Counted from the first letter of the stretch, positions 1 to 6,343 are shown. The stretch is 7,968 nucleotides of DNA from an uncultured Verrucomicrobiota bacterium (GCA_946612175.1 CAMOEO010000134.1:1-7968); one strand, 5' to 3'. The notes: generated by a model from the letters alone, not told the origin. Program-made: numbers and translations.

Positions 1-63
1 GGCAGGCGCGGGGGCGGCGGCGGCAGGCGCGGGGGCGGCGGCGGCAGGCGCGGGGGCGGCGGC
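1..63. repeat. Three perfect 21-bp tandem repeats inside lysS
   Basis: Units lie at 1-21, 22-42 and 43-63 and are identical base for base. The period is seven codons, so the reading frame is kept and each unit encodes AAAPAPA on the minus strand. The array touches the left edge, so the true copy number is unknown. Perfect identity at synonymous sites points to recent expansion by slippage or recombination. Confidence 0.95.
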
Positions 64-237
64 GGCGTGGGCGGCGAGGAGGGGGGCGCCGAGCGCGCGG
101 ATCGTGTCGAGGGTGCCGGTGCGCTCGAAGGCGCGTCCGAAGGGCTCGTGGCCGAGGGCCTCGAGCTTCCTCATGTTCTCGATGCGGATGGCGCGGTAGT
201 CGGTGGCGGAGGGGGCGGGCGCGGAGGGTTCGTTCAT
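1..237 (-). CDS. lysS: Lysyl-tRNA synthetase, N-terminal part (runs off the left edge)
   Basis: The 79 codons visible begin at the ATG at 237 and stay open to the window edge. Lysyl-tRNA synthetase (class II, cytoplasmic) charges tRNA-Lys with lysine. The call rests on the N-terminal helix signature at residues 13-45: an Arg/Lys-rich helix, then KLEALGHEPFG, then FERTGTLDTIRA, matching the family pattern R..KL..L...G..P....F.RT....I. Normally the OB-fold anticodon-binding domain follows directly. Here residues 59-79 are instead three exact AAAPAPA units after an Ala-rich stretch, so the link to the OB fold is extended. The catalytic domain is outside the window. The start lies 14 nt after the stop of the isomerase-like gene, so it is probably co-transcribed. 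No clear Shine-Dalgarno sequence precedes it (the leader is C-rich), suggesting coupling or leaderless-like initiation. A different protein sharing this helix cannot be excluded from 79 residues. Confidence 0.72.
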   Translation of the reverse strand, partial: MNEPSAPAPSATDYRAIRIENMRKLEALGHEPFGRAFERTGTLDTIRALGAPLLAAHAAAAPAPAAAAPAPAAAAPAPA

Positions 238-251
238 GGGGGCGGGGAAGG

Positions 252-1355
252 CTAGCGGGGGAGGGCGCACATCTGGCGGATGGACTCGAGGTCCGCCTCG
301 CCCTGCGTGAGGCCCTTGCGGGCGGGTTGCAGGCGCTGCGCGAGGGCGACGCAGATGTCGACCGCCTCGGAGCAGGCGCGGATGAAGCGGCGGCGCAGCT
401 CCTCGGTGCCGTCGGGGCCGCCGTCGCAGCGCAGCATGTGGCAGTCGAACTCCACGACGCCCTTCCAGCGGCAGTCGGCGAGGGCGCGGAACATCCACAC
501 CGTCTCCTTGAGGCCCTCGGGGCCGACGAGCGGCGGGAAGTCGTCGTCGAACTGGCCCTTGACCTGCGAGCCGAAGTGGAGGAACTTGAGCTTCTTCACG
601 CCGCAGAGGTAGGAGACGGTCATGACGGAATTGAGCAGCGTCATGCCCTCGTGCTGGAGCAGCTCGGGGTTGACGCCCCAGAAGTCGGGCTTCCGGAGGC
701 GCGTCATGATGAAGCCGACGGCGTGTCCGGCGGTCGGGAGGAACATCTGCGCGCGGGGCTCGTTGGGCTTGGGCTCGACGGTGGCGCCCTTGTAGTTCCT
801 GAGGCCGGCCTTCTCGATGTAGTCCGTGACGTGGTTCAGCCCTTCGGCGAGCCAGTCGTAGACCTTGGCGAAGTCGCACGCGGCGTAGCTCTCGAAGCCG
901 TCGCGGGCGACCCAGTAGATGTAGTGCTTCGCGCCGAGGAAGGCGCCGATGCGGAGCGTGCGCTCGACCTTCTTCGCGGCGAGGGCGCGGATCTTCGGGT
1001 CGGGGTTGGTGAGGCCGCCGGCGCGGAAGATCGGGTTGCCGTGCAGCGAGCAGGTCGCCGCGTTCACCTTGACGCCGGCCTTGCGCAGGACAGCCTTGAT
1101 CTCGTGCAGGCGCTTGTAGGCGTCGGACTTCGGGTCGAGGTCGTCCTCGGGGTGCGCGGGGTCCCATTTGACGAGGTCGTCGTCGTGGAAGCTGGTGGCC
1201 TCGATGAGACCCTCGCCCTTGGCCCAGGCGAGGGTCCTGGCGACCTCCAGCGAGTCGGGCTTGTCCTGGACGGGGCCGCCGAAGGGGTCGGAAAGGGGGT
1301 TGGCGACGCACCAGAAGGGCATCGAGCGGTCGGTGACGCAGAGCTTGTCGTACAT
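252..1355 (-). CDS. Xylose isomerase-like TIM-barrel protein with an altered metal site
   Basis: A 367-residue protein related along its whole length to actinobacterial-type xylose isomerases (about 385-395 aa), which use two divalent metals to interconvert aldoses and ketoses in the cytoplasm. Conserved landmarks are the DPFG loop (23-26), the catalytic-base motif FHDDDL (His57, Asp60), Trp148 in the YW..R.G.E loop, EPKPNEPR (Glu194, Lys196), GVNPE (Glu231), the FDDD segment (Asp270, Asp272) and Asp304. Two ligands look changed. The family's E-x-x-H after NPE is E-x-x-x-H here (Glu231, Gln234, His235). The aspartate of the usual HID motif is Gly262 in HFG. The substrate may therefore be another sugar or a phosphorylated sugar. 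The ATG at 1355 has GGAG at 1366-1369, about 10 nt upstream, and supports this start. The gene sits 27 nt after the Hly-III gene and 14 nt before lysS. The fold is well supported; the reaction is not. Confidence 0.8.
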   Translation of the reverse strand: MYDKLCVTDRSMPFWCVANPLSDPFGGPVQDKPDSLEVARTLAWAKGEGLIEATSFHDDDLVKWDPAHPEDDLDPKSDAYKRLHEIKAVLRKAGVKVNAATCSLHGNPIFRAGGLTNPDPKIRALAAKKVERTLRIGAFLGAKHYIYWVARDGFESYAACDFAKVYDWLAEGLNHVTDYIEKAGLRNYKGATVEPKPNEPRAQMFLPTAGHAVGFIMTRLRKPDFWGVNPELLQHEGMTLLNSVMTVSYLCGVKKLKFLHFGSQVKGQFDDDFPPLVGPEGLKETVWMFRALADCRWKGVVEFDCHMLRCDGGPDGTEELRRRFIRACSEAVDICVALAQRLQPARKGLTQGEADLESIRQMCALPR

Positions 1356-1382
1356 GGCGTGGTTTCTCCGTTGGCGTGGGGG

Positions 1383-2102
1383 TTAGGGAAGGGGGGCGGG
1401 GTCCTTGCGAAGGACGATGCAGAAGAGGATGACGAAGTACTGCACGAGGGTGCCGGCGAGGACGAAGAGGTGCCAGATCACGTGCATCCACTTGGTGCGC
1501 TTCATCGCGTAGAAGATCACGCCGAGCGAGTAGAGGGCGCCGCCGACCGCGATCCAGAACACGGGCCACGGCCCCATCGCCTTCCAGAGCGGGTAGACGG
1601 CGACCAGGACGACCCAGCCCATCGCGAGGTACGTCAGGTTGGAGAGCGCGACGTAGCGGTTGATGAAGAGGCACTGGAAGACGATGCCGACGATCGCGAG
1701 CGCCCATTCGACGCCGAAGATCGACCATGCCCAGCCGGGGCTGTAGACGCGGATCGCGGAGAGGCAGAACGGGGTGTAGGAGCCGGCGATCAGCAGGTAG
1801 ATCGAGCAGTGGTCGAAGTAGTTGAAGACGGCCTTCGTCTTCGGGCGGTTGAGCGCGTGGTAGAGCGTCGAGAAGAGGTAGAGCAGCACCATCGTCGCGC
1901 CGTAGATCGAGACGGAGACGATGTTCCAGACGTCGCGGTACGGGCGGATGCTGGCGAAGACGACCCCGACGACGAGGCAGGCCACGGCGAGCAGGGCGCC
2001 GATGCCGTGGGTGATCGCGTTGGCGATCTCCTCGCCGATCGTCTGGGGGCGGTCGGCGCATTCGGGCACGTAGGCGGAGTGGACGGGATCGAGGTGTTCC
2101 AT
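1383..2102 (-). CDS. Haemolysin III / PAQR-family membrane protein
   Basis: A 239-residue integral membrane protein with about seven hydrophobic segments, typical in length for the bacterial Hly-III (YqfA-like) branch of the PAQR superfamily. Family marks are GEEIANAITHGIGA (23-36) before segment 1, STLYH ending in His82, FDHCSIYLLIAGSYTP (96-111), and the H...H pair His207/His211 (HVIWH) near the last segments. His82, His207 and His211 match the zinc ligands of PAQR proteins such as adiponectin receptors, whose members are hydrolase-like or affect membrane lipid fluidity. The name haemolysin comes from one Bacillus protein and is not good evidence of a toxin. The start at 2102 lies 18 nt after the MgtC-like stop and has no clear Shine-Dalgarno sequence, so translation is probably coupled to the upstream gene. 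Family assignment is firm; the substrate is unknown. Confidence 0.92.
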   Translation of the reverse strand: MEHLDPVHSAYVPECADRPQTIGEEIANAITHGIGALLAVACLVVGVVFASIRPYRDVWNIVSVSIYGATMVLLYLFSTLYHALNRPKTKAVFNYFDHCSIYLLIAGSYTPFCLSAIRVYSPGWAWSIFGVEWALAIVGIVFQCLFINRYVALSNLTYLAMGWVVLVAVYPLWKAMGPWPVFWIAVGGALYSLGVIFYAMKRTKWMHVIWHLFVLAGTLVQYFVILFCIVLRKDPAPLP

Positions 2103-2120
2103 CGGGGCGGGTGCGGCGGG

Positions 2121-2810
2121 CTACTCCACGAGCTCGGGCGCGACGCCCGGGAAGCGGGCGAGGATGGCGAGGATGGGGCCGGGCCGGGCGAGGGCTCCGG
2201 GGGTGTCGATGCGGAGGGTGCGGCGGACGCCGCCGTTCGCGGCGGGCTCGGAATGGAAGGCGGCGAGGACGGCGCCGGCGTCCCGGAGGGCGCGGGTGGC
2301 GGCCTCGGCGGTGGCCTCGTCGGGCGCGACGAAGGCGACGCGCATCTCGTGCTTCACCGTGCCGACGCGGCGGTCGACGAGCCGGAAGAGCTCGAGCCCG
2401 GCGAGGGCCAGCGCGGTGGCGGCGGCGGCGAGGGCGTAGAGCCCGCCGCCGACCGCGACGCCGATGGCGGCGGTCGTCCAGATGCCGGCGGCGGAGGTGA
2501 GGCCGACGACGAACCGCTTCTGCAGGACGATCATCCCGGCGCCGAGGAAGCCGATGCCGGTGACGATCTGCGAGGCGACGCGGGAGACGTCGACGCGCAC
2601 GGAGCCGTCCGCCCCCGCGGGCTGGGCGGAGAGGAGCTCGGCGAGGTCGAAGCCGTACTGCGACACGATCATGAAGAGGCTCGATCCGAGCGCGACGAGG
2701 AAGTGCGTGCGCAGGCCGGCCTCCTTGGCGCGGTATTCGCGCTCGAGGCCGATCAGGCCGCCGAGGAAGGCGGCGGCGGCGAGGCGGAGGACGAGAGTCG
2801 ATGTGGTCAT
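2121..2810 (-). CDS. MgtC/SapB-family membrane protein
   Basis: A 229-residue protein with an N-terminal membrane domain of four to five helices and a cytoplasmic C-terminal domain of about 75 residues. The MgtC signature is clear: a Gly-rich first helix ending GLIGLERE (18-25), KEAGLRTHFLVALGSSLF (29-46), the GIGFLGAGMIV block (85-95) and GLTSAAGIWTTAAIGVAVG (103-121). The C-terminal part (about 152-229) has the alternating strand/helix pattern of the ACT-like domain found in many members. MgtC of Salmonella aids survival in low Mg2+ and inhibits the F-type ATP synthase; most homologues, including this one, have no known function. The chosen ATG at 2808-2810 overlaps the GTPase stop as ATGA. 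The frame is open further upstream to 3206, but that extension is Arg/Pro-rich noise within the GTPase gene. Confidence 0.93.
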   Translation of the reverse strand: MTTSTLVLRLAAAAFLGGLIGLEREYRAKEAGLRTHFLVALGSSLFMIVSQYGFDLAELLSAQPAGADGSVRVDVSRVASQIVTGIGFLGAGMIVLQKRFVVGLTSAAGIWTTAAIGVAVGGGLYALAAAATALALAGLELFRLVDRRVGTVKHEMRVAFVAPDEATAEAATRALRDAGAVLAAFHSEPAANGGVRRTLRIDTPGALARPGPILAILARFPGVAPELVE

Positions 2811-4192
2811 GGCGCGGGGGAGGGGGCGGCGGGCCCGCGGTCCGCGCCGGCGAGGGCGGGCAGTTCGGCGTCGAGGACGCGCTGGAGGCGGGAGAAGTCG
2901 CCCCATGAGAAGAGCGGGACGGGGAGCCGCGCGGCGACGATGCGCGCGACCTCGGGGCGGACGTCCTCCCAGTTCTGGACGAGGTCCCCGTGGCCGCCGA
3001 GCGCGAGGGGCTCGGCGTAGAGGTCGCGGAAGAGCAGGTCGAGCCGCTCCGGGGCGGCGAGGCGGGCGCGGGCGCGGCGGCGCAGCCAGAGGGCGAGCGC
3101 GCCGAGCAGGGCGAGCGCCGCGAGGCCGGCGAGGACGACGGCGCCGCGCGCGCCCCAGAGACGGAGCGCGGAGGCGTCGGCGGGAAGGGGCCGGACGAGG
3201 CGCCACCAGACGGCGCCCGCGGCGGCCGCGCCGGCGGCGAGGCAGCCGGCGGCGGCGGCGAGGCCGGAGAGGAAGGAGCGGCGGCGGACCGCGCCGAGCA
3301 CGCGCGCCTGGATCGCGAGGCGCGTGAAGTCGGCGGACGTCCCGGCGAGGACGGAGTCGAGCCGGCGCTGGCCGACGTTGCGGAGCAGCTCGAGGATGCG
3401 GCCGCGGTGGCGCTCGAAGCCGTCGAGCGGGATGCGCGCGGCGAGGCGGGCGCCGGTCGACGGGGTGTACGTCGAGTAGATCGGCGGCAGGTCCTTGGTG
3501 CGGAGGATGCGGGCAAGGTTCCAGCAGAGCGTGCCGTAGGCGCGCGCGTAGTCCTCCATCGAGTCGAAGGTGTCGGCCTTGTTGAGCAGGACGCGCAGCT
3601 TGAACTCAATGCCGCGGAGGCACGCGGCCAGGACGTCGACCGTCTCGCCCGTGGTGCCGGGCTTGTCGGGGTCGAAGAGGAAGAGCACCAGGTCCGCCAG
3701 GCCGGTGAAGGAGCGGACCGCGGCGGTGAAGTCGTACGCGCGGGAGGCGGAGCCCTCCGGCGTGTCGATCATGCCGGGGGAGTCGACGAGGTTGACGCCG
3801 CGGAGCGCCTCGCGGTTGCGGACCTTGACGGCGAAGTGCTGGAGGAAGTCGGGCCCGAGCGCGCGCAGCGGCTGGAACTCGGCCGGAAGCTGCCCGAGCG
3901 CGGCGGGGCCGTAGAACTCGTGCTCCTCCTCGCCGTAGACGAGGACGGTGAACGCGTCGTCCGTCGGCGCGACGCCGGTGTCCTGCACGGGCGGGTCGCC
4001 GAGCAGGTCGTTGACGATCGTCGACTTGCCCGAGGAGTGGTTCCCGAGGAAGATGACGGTGGGGCGCCCGCCGGGCGTGAGCGTCGGGCGGCGGAACGAG
4101 TAGCGGTAGCGCCGCGCGGTCGTGGCGAAGGCGCGGTAGAGGCGGTTCACGCGCGACTCGATGTCGGCGGCGGGCTTTCCGAATCCGAGCAT
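2807..4192 (-). CDS. EHD/dynamin-like GTPase with a C-terminal membrane hairpin
   Basis: A 461-residue protein. The nucleotide-binding domain (about 40-245) has a P-loop GNHSSGKST (50-58), a threonine in the APTDD region as likely switch I (Thr77), DSPG (137-140) and NKAD (204-207). The stretch SRAYDFTAAVRSFTGLADLV (150-169) and the segment LLNKAD...YGTLCWNLARIL follow the order and wording of eukaryotic EHD proteins (SRGYDF..., NKAD...YGALMWSLGKI), membrane-remodelling dynamin-superfamily enzymes that hydrolyse ATP. After a helical region come two hydrophobic segments (about 307-332 and 347-370) with a short link and Arg-rich flanks, resembling a membrane-inserting paddle. There is no EH domain. 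The C-terminus is helical with a Pro/Ala tail. The start at 4192 has an AAAGGAAG Shine-Dalgarno sequence about 6-8 nt upstream. The gene is 28 nt after adk and overlaps the MgtC-like gene by 4 nt. It likely acts at the inner membrane; nucleotide preference and role are inferred. Confidence 0.85.
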   Translation of the reverse strand: MLGFGKPAADIESRVNRLYRAFATTARRYRYSFRRPTLTPGGRPTVIFLGNHSSGKSTIVNDLLGDPPVQDTGVAPTDDAFTVLVYGEEEHEFYGPAALGQLPAEFQPLRALGPDFLQHFAVKVRNREALRGVNLVDSPGMIDTPEGSASRAYDFTAAVRSFTGLADLVLFLFDPDKPGTTGETVDVLAACLRGIEFKLRVLLNKADTFDSMEDYARAYGTLCWNLARILRTKDLPPIYSTYTPSTGARLAARIPLDGFERHRGRILELLRNVGQRRLDSVLAGTSADFTRLAIQARVLGAVRRRSFLSGLAAAAGCLAAGAAAAGAVWWRLVRPLPADASALRLWGARGAVVLAGLAALALLGALALWLRRRARARLAAPERLDLLFRDLYAEPLALGGHGDLVQNWEDVRPEVARIVAARLPVPLFSWGDFSRLQRVLDAELPALAGADRGPAAPSPAP

Positions 4193-4220
4193 GGGGGCGC
4201 TTCCTTTCGGGGGCGGGGGG

Positions 4221-4871
4221 TTAGCGGGAGACCTCGGCCTCGACGAGCGCGGCGACCTCGGCGGCGGAGCCGGAGGCGTCCACGCGGCGGAGCTTGCCGG
4301 CGCGCTCGTAGAAGCCGATCACGGGCGCGGTGGCGCTCTCGTAGACCTCGAGGCGGTGCGCGATCGTCTCGGGCCGGTCGTCGGCGCGGACGACGAGCGC
4401 GGCGCCGCAGGCGTCGCAGACGCCGTCGACCTTCGGGGGGAGGGACTTCACGTGGAAGCCGGCGCCGCACTTCGGGCAGACGCGGCGGCCGCCGAGGCGC
4501 TCCAGGAGGGCCTCGCGGGAGACGTCGAGCAGCAGCGCGGACGCGACGGTCGCGCCGCTTTCGGCGGCGAGCTGCTCGAGCTTCTCGGCCTGCGCCTCGT
4601 TGCGCGGGAAGCCGTCGAAGAAGAGCGTGGCGGGGTCGGGCGTCTCCGCGAGCAGCTCGGCGATCATCCGGTACAGCACCTCGTCCGGGACGAGGCCGCC
4701 GGACTCCATGTGGCCCTTGGCCTCGAGGCCGGCGGGGGTGCCGCGCGCGACGGCGTCGCGGAGCATGGCTCCGGTGGAGACGTGGCGGGCGCCGGTGCGG
4801 GCCGCGACGGCCGCGGCGGCGGTGCCCTTGCCGGCGCCGGGGGCGCCGAGGAAGACGACGATGTTCTTCAT
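4221..4871 (-). CDS. adk: Adenylate kinase with zinc-type LID domain
   Basis: A 216-residue cytoplasmic enzyme catalysing ATP + AMP = 2 ADP. It is full length for the long bacterial form. The P-loop is GAPGAGKGT (9-17), the AMP-binding part includes STGAMLRDAV (32-41) and GLVPDE (59-64), the DGFPR motif is at 86-90, and the LID domain starts at GRRVCP (128-133). Four cysteines (132, 135, 152, 155) in two C-x-x-C pairs make a structural zinc site, as in Bacillus-type enzymes. The ADDRPETI stretch (163-170) carries the catalytic Arg/Asp set. The start codon at 4869-4871 has no Shine-Dalgarno sequence; the upstream transcript is C-rich. It is 85 nt downstream of the lipoprotein stop, across a GC hairpin, and 28 nt ahead of the EHD-like gene, so it may open the left-hand operon. 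Identity is secure. Confidence 0.97.
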   Translation of the reverse strand: MKNIVVFLGAPGAGKGTAAAAVAARTGARHVSTGAMLRDAVARGTPAGLEAKGHMESGGLVPDEVLYRMIAELLAETPDPATLFFDGFPRNEAQAEKLEQLAAESGATVASALLLDVSREALLERLGGRRVCPKCGAGFHVKSLPPKVDGVCDACGAALVVRADDRPETIAHRLEVYESATAPVIGFYERAGKLRRVDASGSAAEVAALVEAEVSR

Positions 4872-4906
4872 GGGGATGAGGATGGGGATGGGATGGGGGA
4901 GGGGGA
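4872..4906 (-). promoter_or_regulatory. C-rich leader without a Shine-Dalgarno sequence, before adk
   Basis: On the plus strand this is a run of GGGGATG-type steps with six G-tracts of 2-5 bases (gggg, gg, gggg, ggg, ggggg, ggggg). The mRNA therefore carries C-runs directly before the adk start, and the template strand has G-tracts able to form a G-quadruplex. A purine-rich ribosome site is absent. This is seen directly; any effect on translation or transcription is conjecture. Confidence 0.5.
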
Positions 4907-4911
4907 AGGAA

Positions 4912-4945
4912 CGGGCCCGGAGGTCGATTCGACGGTCCGGGCCCG
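4912..4945 (-). terminator. GC-rich hairpin between the lipoprotein gene and adk
   Basis: Arms 4912-4920 and 4937-4945 pair over 9 bp (cgggcccgg with ccgggcccg). An inner 4-bp stem gtcg/cgac closes a 3-nt loop, separated by small bulges. In the sense direction it is followed by TTCCTTCCCCC, which is pyrimidine-rich but lacks a real U-run. It may be a weak or partial terminator, an attenuator, or an mRNA-stabilising 3' hairpin that sets adk expression apart from the two genes before it. Confidence 0.45.
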
Positions 4946-4956
4946 GAAGGGGAGTT

Positions 4957-5136
4957 CTAGTTTTCGAGGAGCCGGACGGGGACGGCGCCCGAGGTTTCCC
5001 ATTCGTGGGGCTGGGACCAGGGCAGGTCGCTGGCGTCGGGATCCCTCATCGACTCGCAACCGGCGCCGAGGAGCAGCGCCAGGGCGGCCGCCGCGAGGAC
5101 GGCCGCCAGGGCCGGGCGGCTAGTGGACCAGCTCAT
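4957..5136 (-). CDS. Small Trp/Pro-rich lipoprotein (59 aa)
   Basis: A 59-codon frame starting at the ATG at 5134-5136 and ending in TAG at 4957-4959. Residues 1-26 form a lipoprotein signal peptide: a short polar start with Arg7, a long Ala/Leu core (9-23), and LLGAGC with Cys27 as the likely lipidated residue. The -3 position is Gly rather than Leu, so the lipobox is slightly degenerate. The mature part is only about 33 residues, acidic, and ends in DLPWSQPHEWETSGAVPV (37-54), two Trp in a Pro-rich context. The start lies inside the end of the coiled-coil gene (17-nt overlap, different frame), with GAG about 8 nt upstream, implying translational coupling and a shared role in the periplasm. 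Codons are strongly GC-ending like the neighbours. Function unknown; the two conserved-looking Trp suggest a binding peptide. Confidence 0.75.
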   Translation of the reverse strand: MSWSTSRPALAAVLAAAALALLLGAGCESMRDPDASDLPWSQPHEWETSGAVPVRLLEN

Positions 5137-6244
5137 CGCCGATCTCGACAGGGGTCTGCTCCCAGCCGTAGAGGTTCTCCGCCACGGTCATGTGGTCGGC
5201 GCCCGGGGGATTGAGGATGCGGACGCGCGTGACGATGACCTTCTCGCCGTCGGCGCCCTTGCGGTAGACCATCATGTCGACCGGGGCGAAGGTGCCGTTG
5301 GGCGTGATCTCGGCGGCGGCCTCGGGCGTGAGCTGGACGATGACGAAGGAGAGCTCGCGGTTGACCTCGATGACGCGGCCCTTGACGCCGGGGGCGAGCG
5401 TGAGGTTGGCGACGGCCTGGGTGCCGGACGCGCCGGGGTCCTTCGGACGATGGGTGATGAGCTTGTCGATCTCGTCTTTGAGGCGCTGGATCGTCGTCTC
5501 CTGCTCCATGATCTTCTGGTCCTTCTCCTCGATCTGCTGGTTGAGGGAGGCGATGGTGTCCTGCAGCTCGGCCTTCTCGCGCTCGAGGCGGGCGATCTGG
5601 TTGTCCTTCTCGACGATCGTGTTCTCGAGCTCCTCGATCTTCTGGCGCAGCTGCGTGATCGTGGAGAGGTTTTCGCGGCGAAGCTTCTTCTCCTCGTTGA
5701 GGAGGCCGGCGACCTCGTTGAGGGCGTTGCGCATCTTGATCAGCTCGGCGCGGGTCGCGTTGAGGCGCTCGAGCTGGGCCTTGGCGCGGTCGAGCGTGTC
5801 CTCGAGCAGGTCGTGCATCGTGTCCGGGCCCTCGGTGACGGGGCGGCCCTGGAAGTCCTTCTTGATGCGGGGCTTGCCATCGACCATCTCGGTCTGGTAG
5901 TAGGTCGCGAGCTTCTGGCGGTTCTTCTCCGTTCCGAGGCGGACGAACGACTGGCCCGAGACCTCGAGGGCGTTGGAGTAGCTGCCCCAGAAGTCGGACA
6001 TCGCGGGGTCGTCGTTGGCGCGGTCGGTCACCTCGTCCAGGTCCCATTCGGTGTGGGAGGGGGCGCCCTCGAACTCGGGCTGCTCGGTCTCGATCGTGAG
6101 GGCCAGCGAGGTCACGTAGCGCTCGAGCATCGTGGTGCGTCCGATCAGCAGCTCCCGCTTGTTGTAGTTCATCACGCCCATGACGAACGCGAAGACGCTG
6201 AAGAGGAAGATGAAGACGGTGAGGACTTTGAGAGTTTTGCCCAT
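5120..6244 (-). CDS. Membrane-anchored periplasmic coiled-coil protein
   Basis: A 374-residue protein of unrecognised function. Residues 5-26 are one uncleaved-looking hydrophobic anchor after Lys3/Lys6. Residues 27-142 are a mixed soluble region with Trp67 and Trp86. Residues about 143-265 are a long coiled coil (runs such as KIEELENTIVEKDNQIARLE, with regular heptad Leu/Ile). Residues 285-374 form a compact beta-rich domain: GVKGRVIEVNRELSFVIVQL, a turn rich in Pro/Gly, DMMVYRKG, then VIVTRVRILN and a closing PVEIGDEL. This last domain resembles the small beta-barrel modules that end other envelope proteins with coiled coils. The start at 6244 is preceded by AGGA about 9 nt upstream and by a predicted promoter. 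The frame is open to 6325, but that extension crosses the promoter and has no ribosome site. It overlaps the lipoprotein gene, a likely partner. Confidence 0.85.
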   Translation of the reverse strand: MGKTLKVLTVFIFLFSVFAFVMGVMNYNKRELLIGRTTMLERYVTSLALTIETEQPEFEGAPSHTEWDLDEVTDRANDDPAMSDFWGSYSNALEVSGQSFVRLGTEKNRQKLATYYQTEMVDGKPRIKKDFQGRPVTEGPDTMHDLLEDTLDRAKAQLERLNATRAELIKMRNALNEVAGLLNEEKKLRRENLSTITQLRQKIEELENTIVEKDNQIARLEREKAELQDTIASLNQQIEEKDQKIMEQETTIQRLKDEIDKLITHRPKDPGASGTQAVANLTLAPGVKGRVIEVNRELSFVIVQLTPEAAAEITPNGTFAPVDMMVYRKGADGEKVIVTRVRILNPPGADHMTVAENLYGWEQTPVEIGDELVH

Positions 6245-6296
6245 GGCGGGGATCCTGTCTTGCGGTGGAAAGGGTGGTATCGTACCGATGGAGCAG

Positions 6297-6325
6297 AGGA
6301 TACTCCTTTTGGGGGAGGAATGCAA
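6297..6325 (-). promoter_or_regulatory. Predicted sigma70-type promoter for the coiled-coil gene
   Basis: Read on the minus strand, TTGCAT (6320-6325) and TATCCT (6297-6302) are separated by 17 nt. They match the -35 and -10 consensus at 3 and 4 of 6 positions. Transcription would begin near 6290, giving a leader of about 45 nt. It lies after the terminator of the ABC gene in one of the few less GC-rich spots, which supports it. Confidence 0.45.
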
Positions 6326-6343
6326 CCCGAAAAAAGGGGCGGG

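Noticed and set aside
1383..2102. A toxin because of the name haemolysin III
   Set aside because: The sequence is an ordinary PAQR-type seven-segment membrane protein widespread in bacteria; nothing here indicates secretion or pore formation.
327..3020. Very long open frame on the plus strand (about 900 codons)
   Set aside because: It lies opposite the isomerase-like, Hly-III and MgtC-like genes, which carry clear family motifs. The translation is Gly/Ala/Glu/Arg/Val-rich noise, expected where GC-rich codons leave few stops on the other strand.
2811..3206. Upstream extension of the MgtC-like protein by about 130 residues
   Set aside because: The extension is almost all Arg, Pro and Ala and falls within the GTPase gene in another frame; the ATG at 2810 gives a normal MgtC N-terminus.
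6273..6290. Short inverted repeat ggta-tcg-tacc as an operator
   Set aside because: Only 4 bp per arm; too short to support beyond chance.
6245..6325. Longer N-terminus for the coiled-coil protein
   Set aside because: It would run through the predicted promoter and would displace the AGGA-preceded ATG that opens directly on the membrane anchor.
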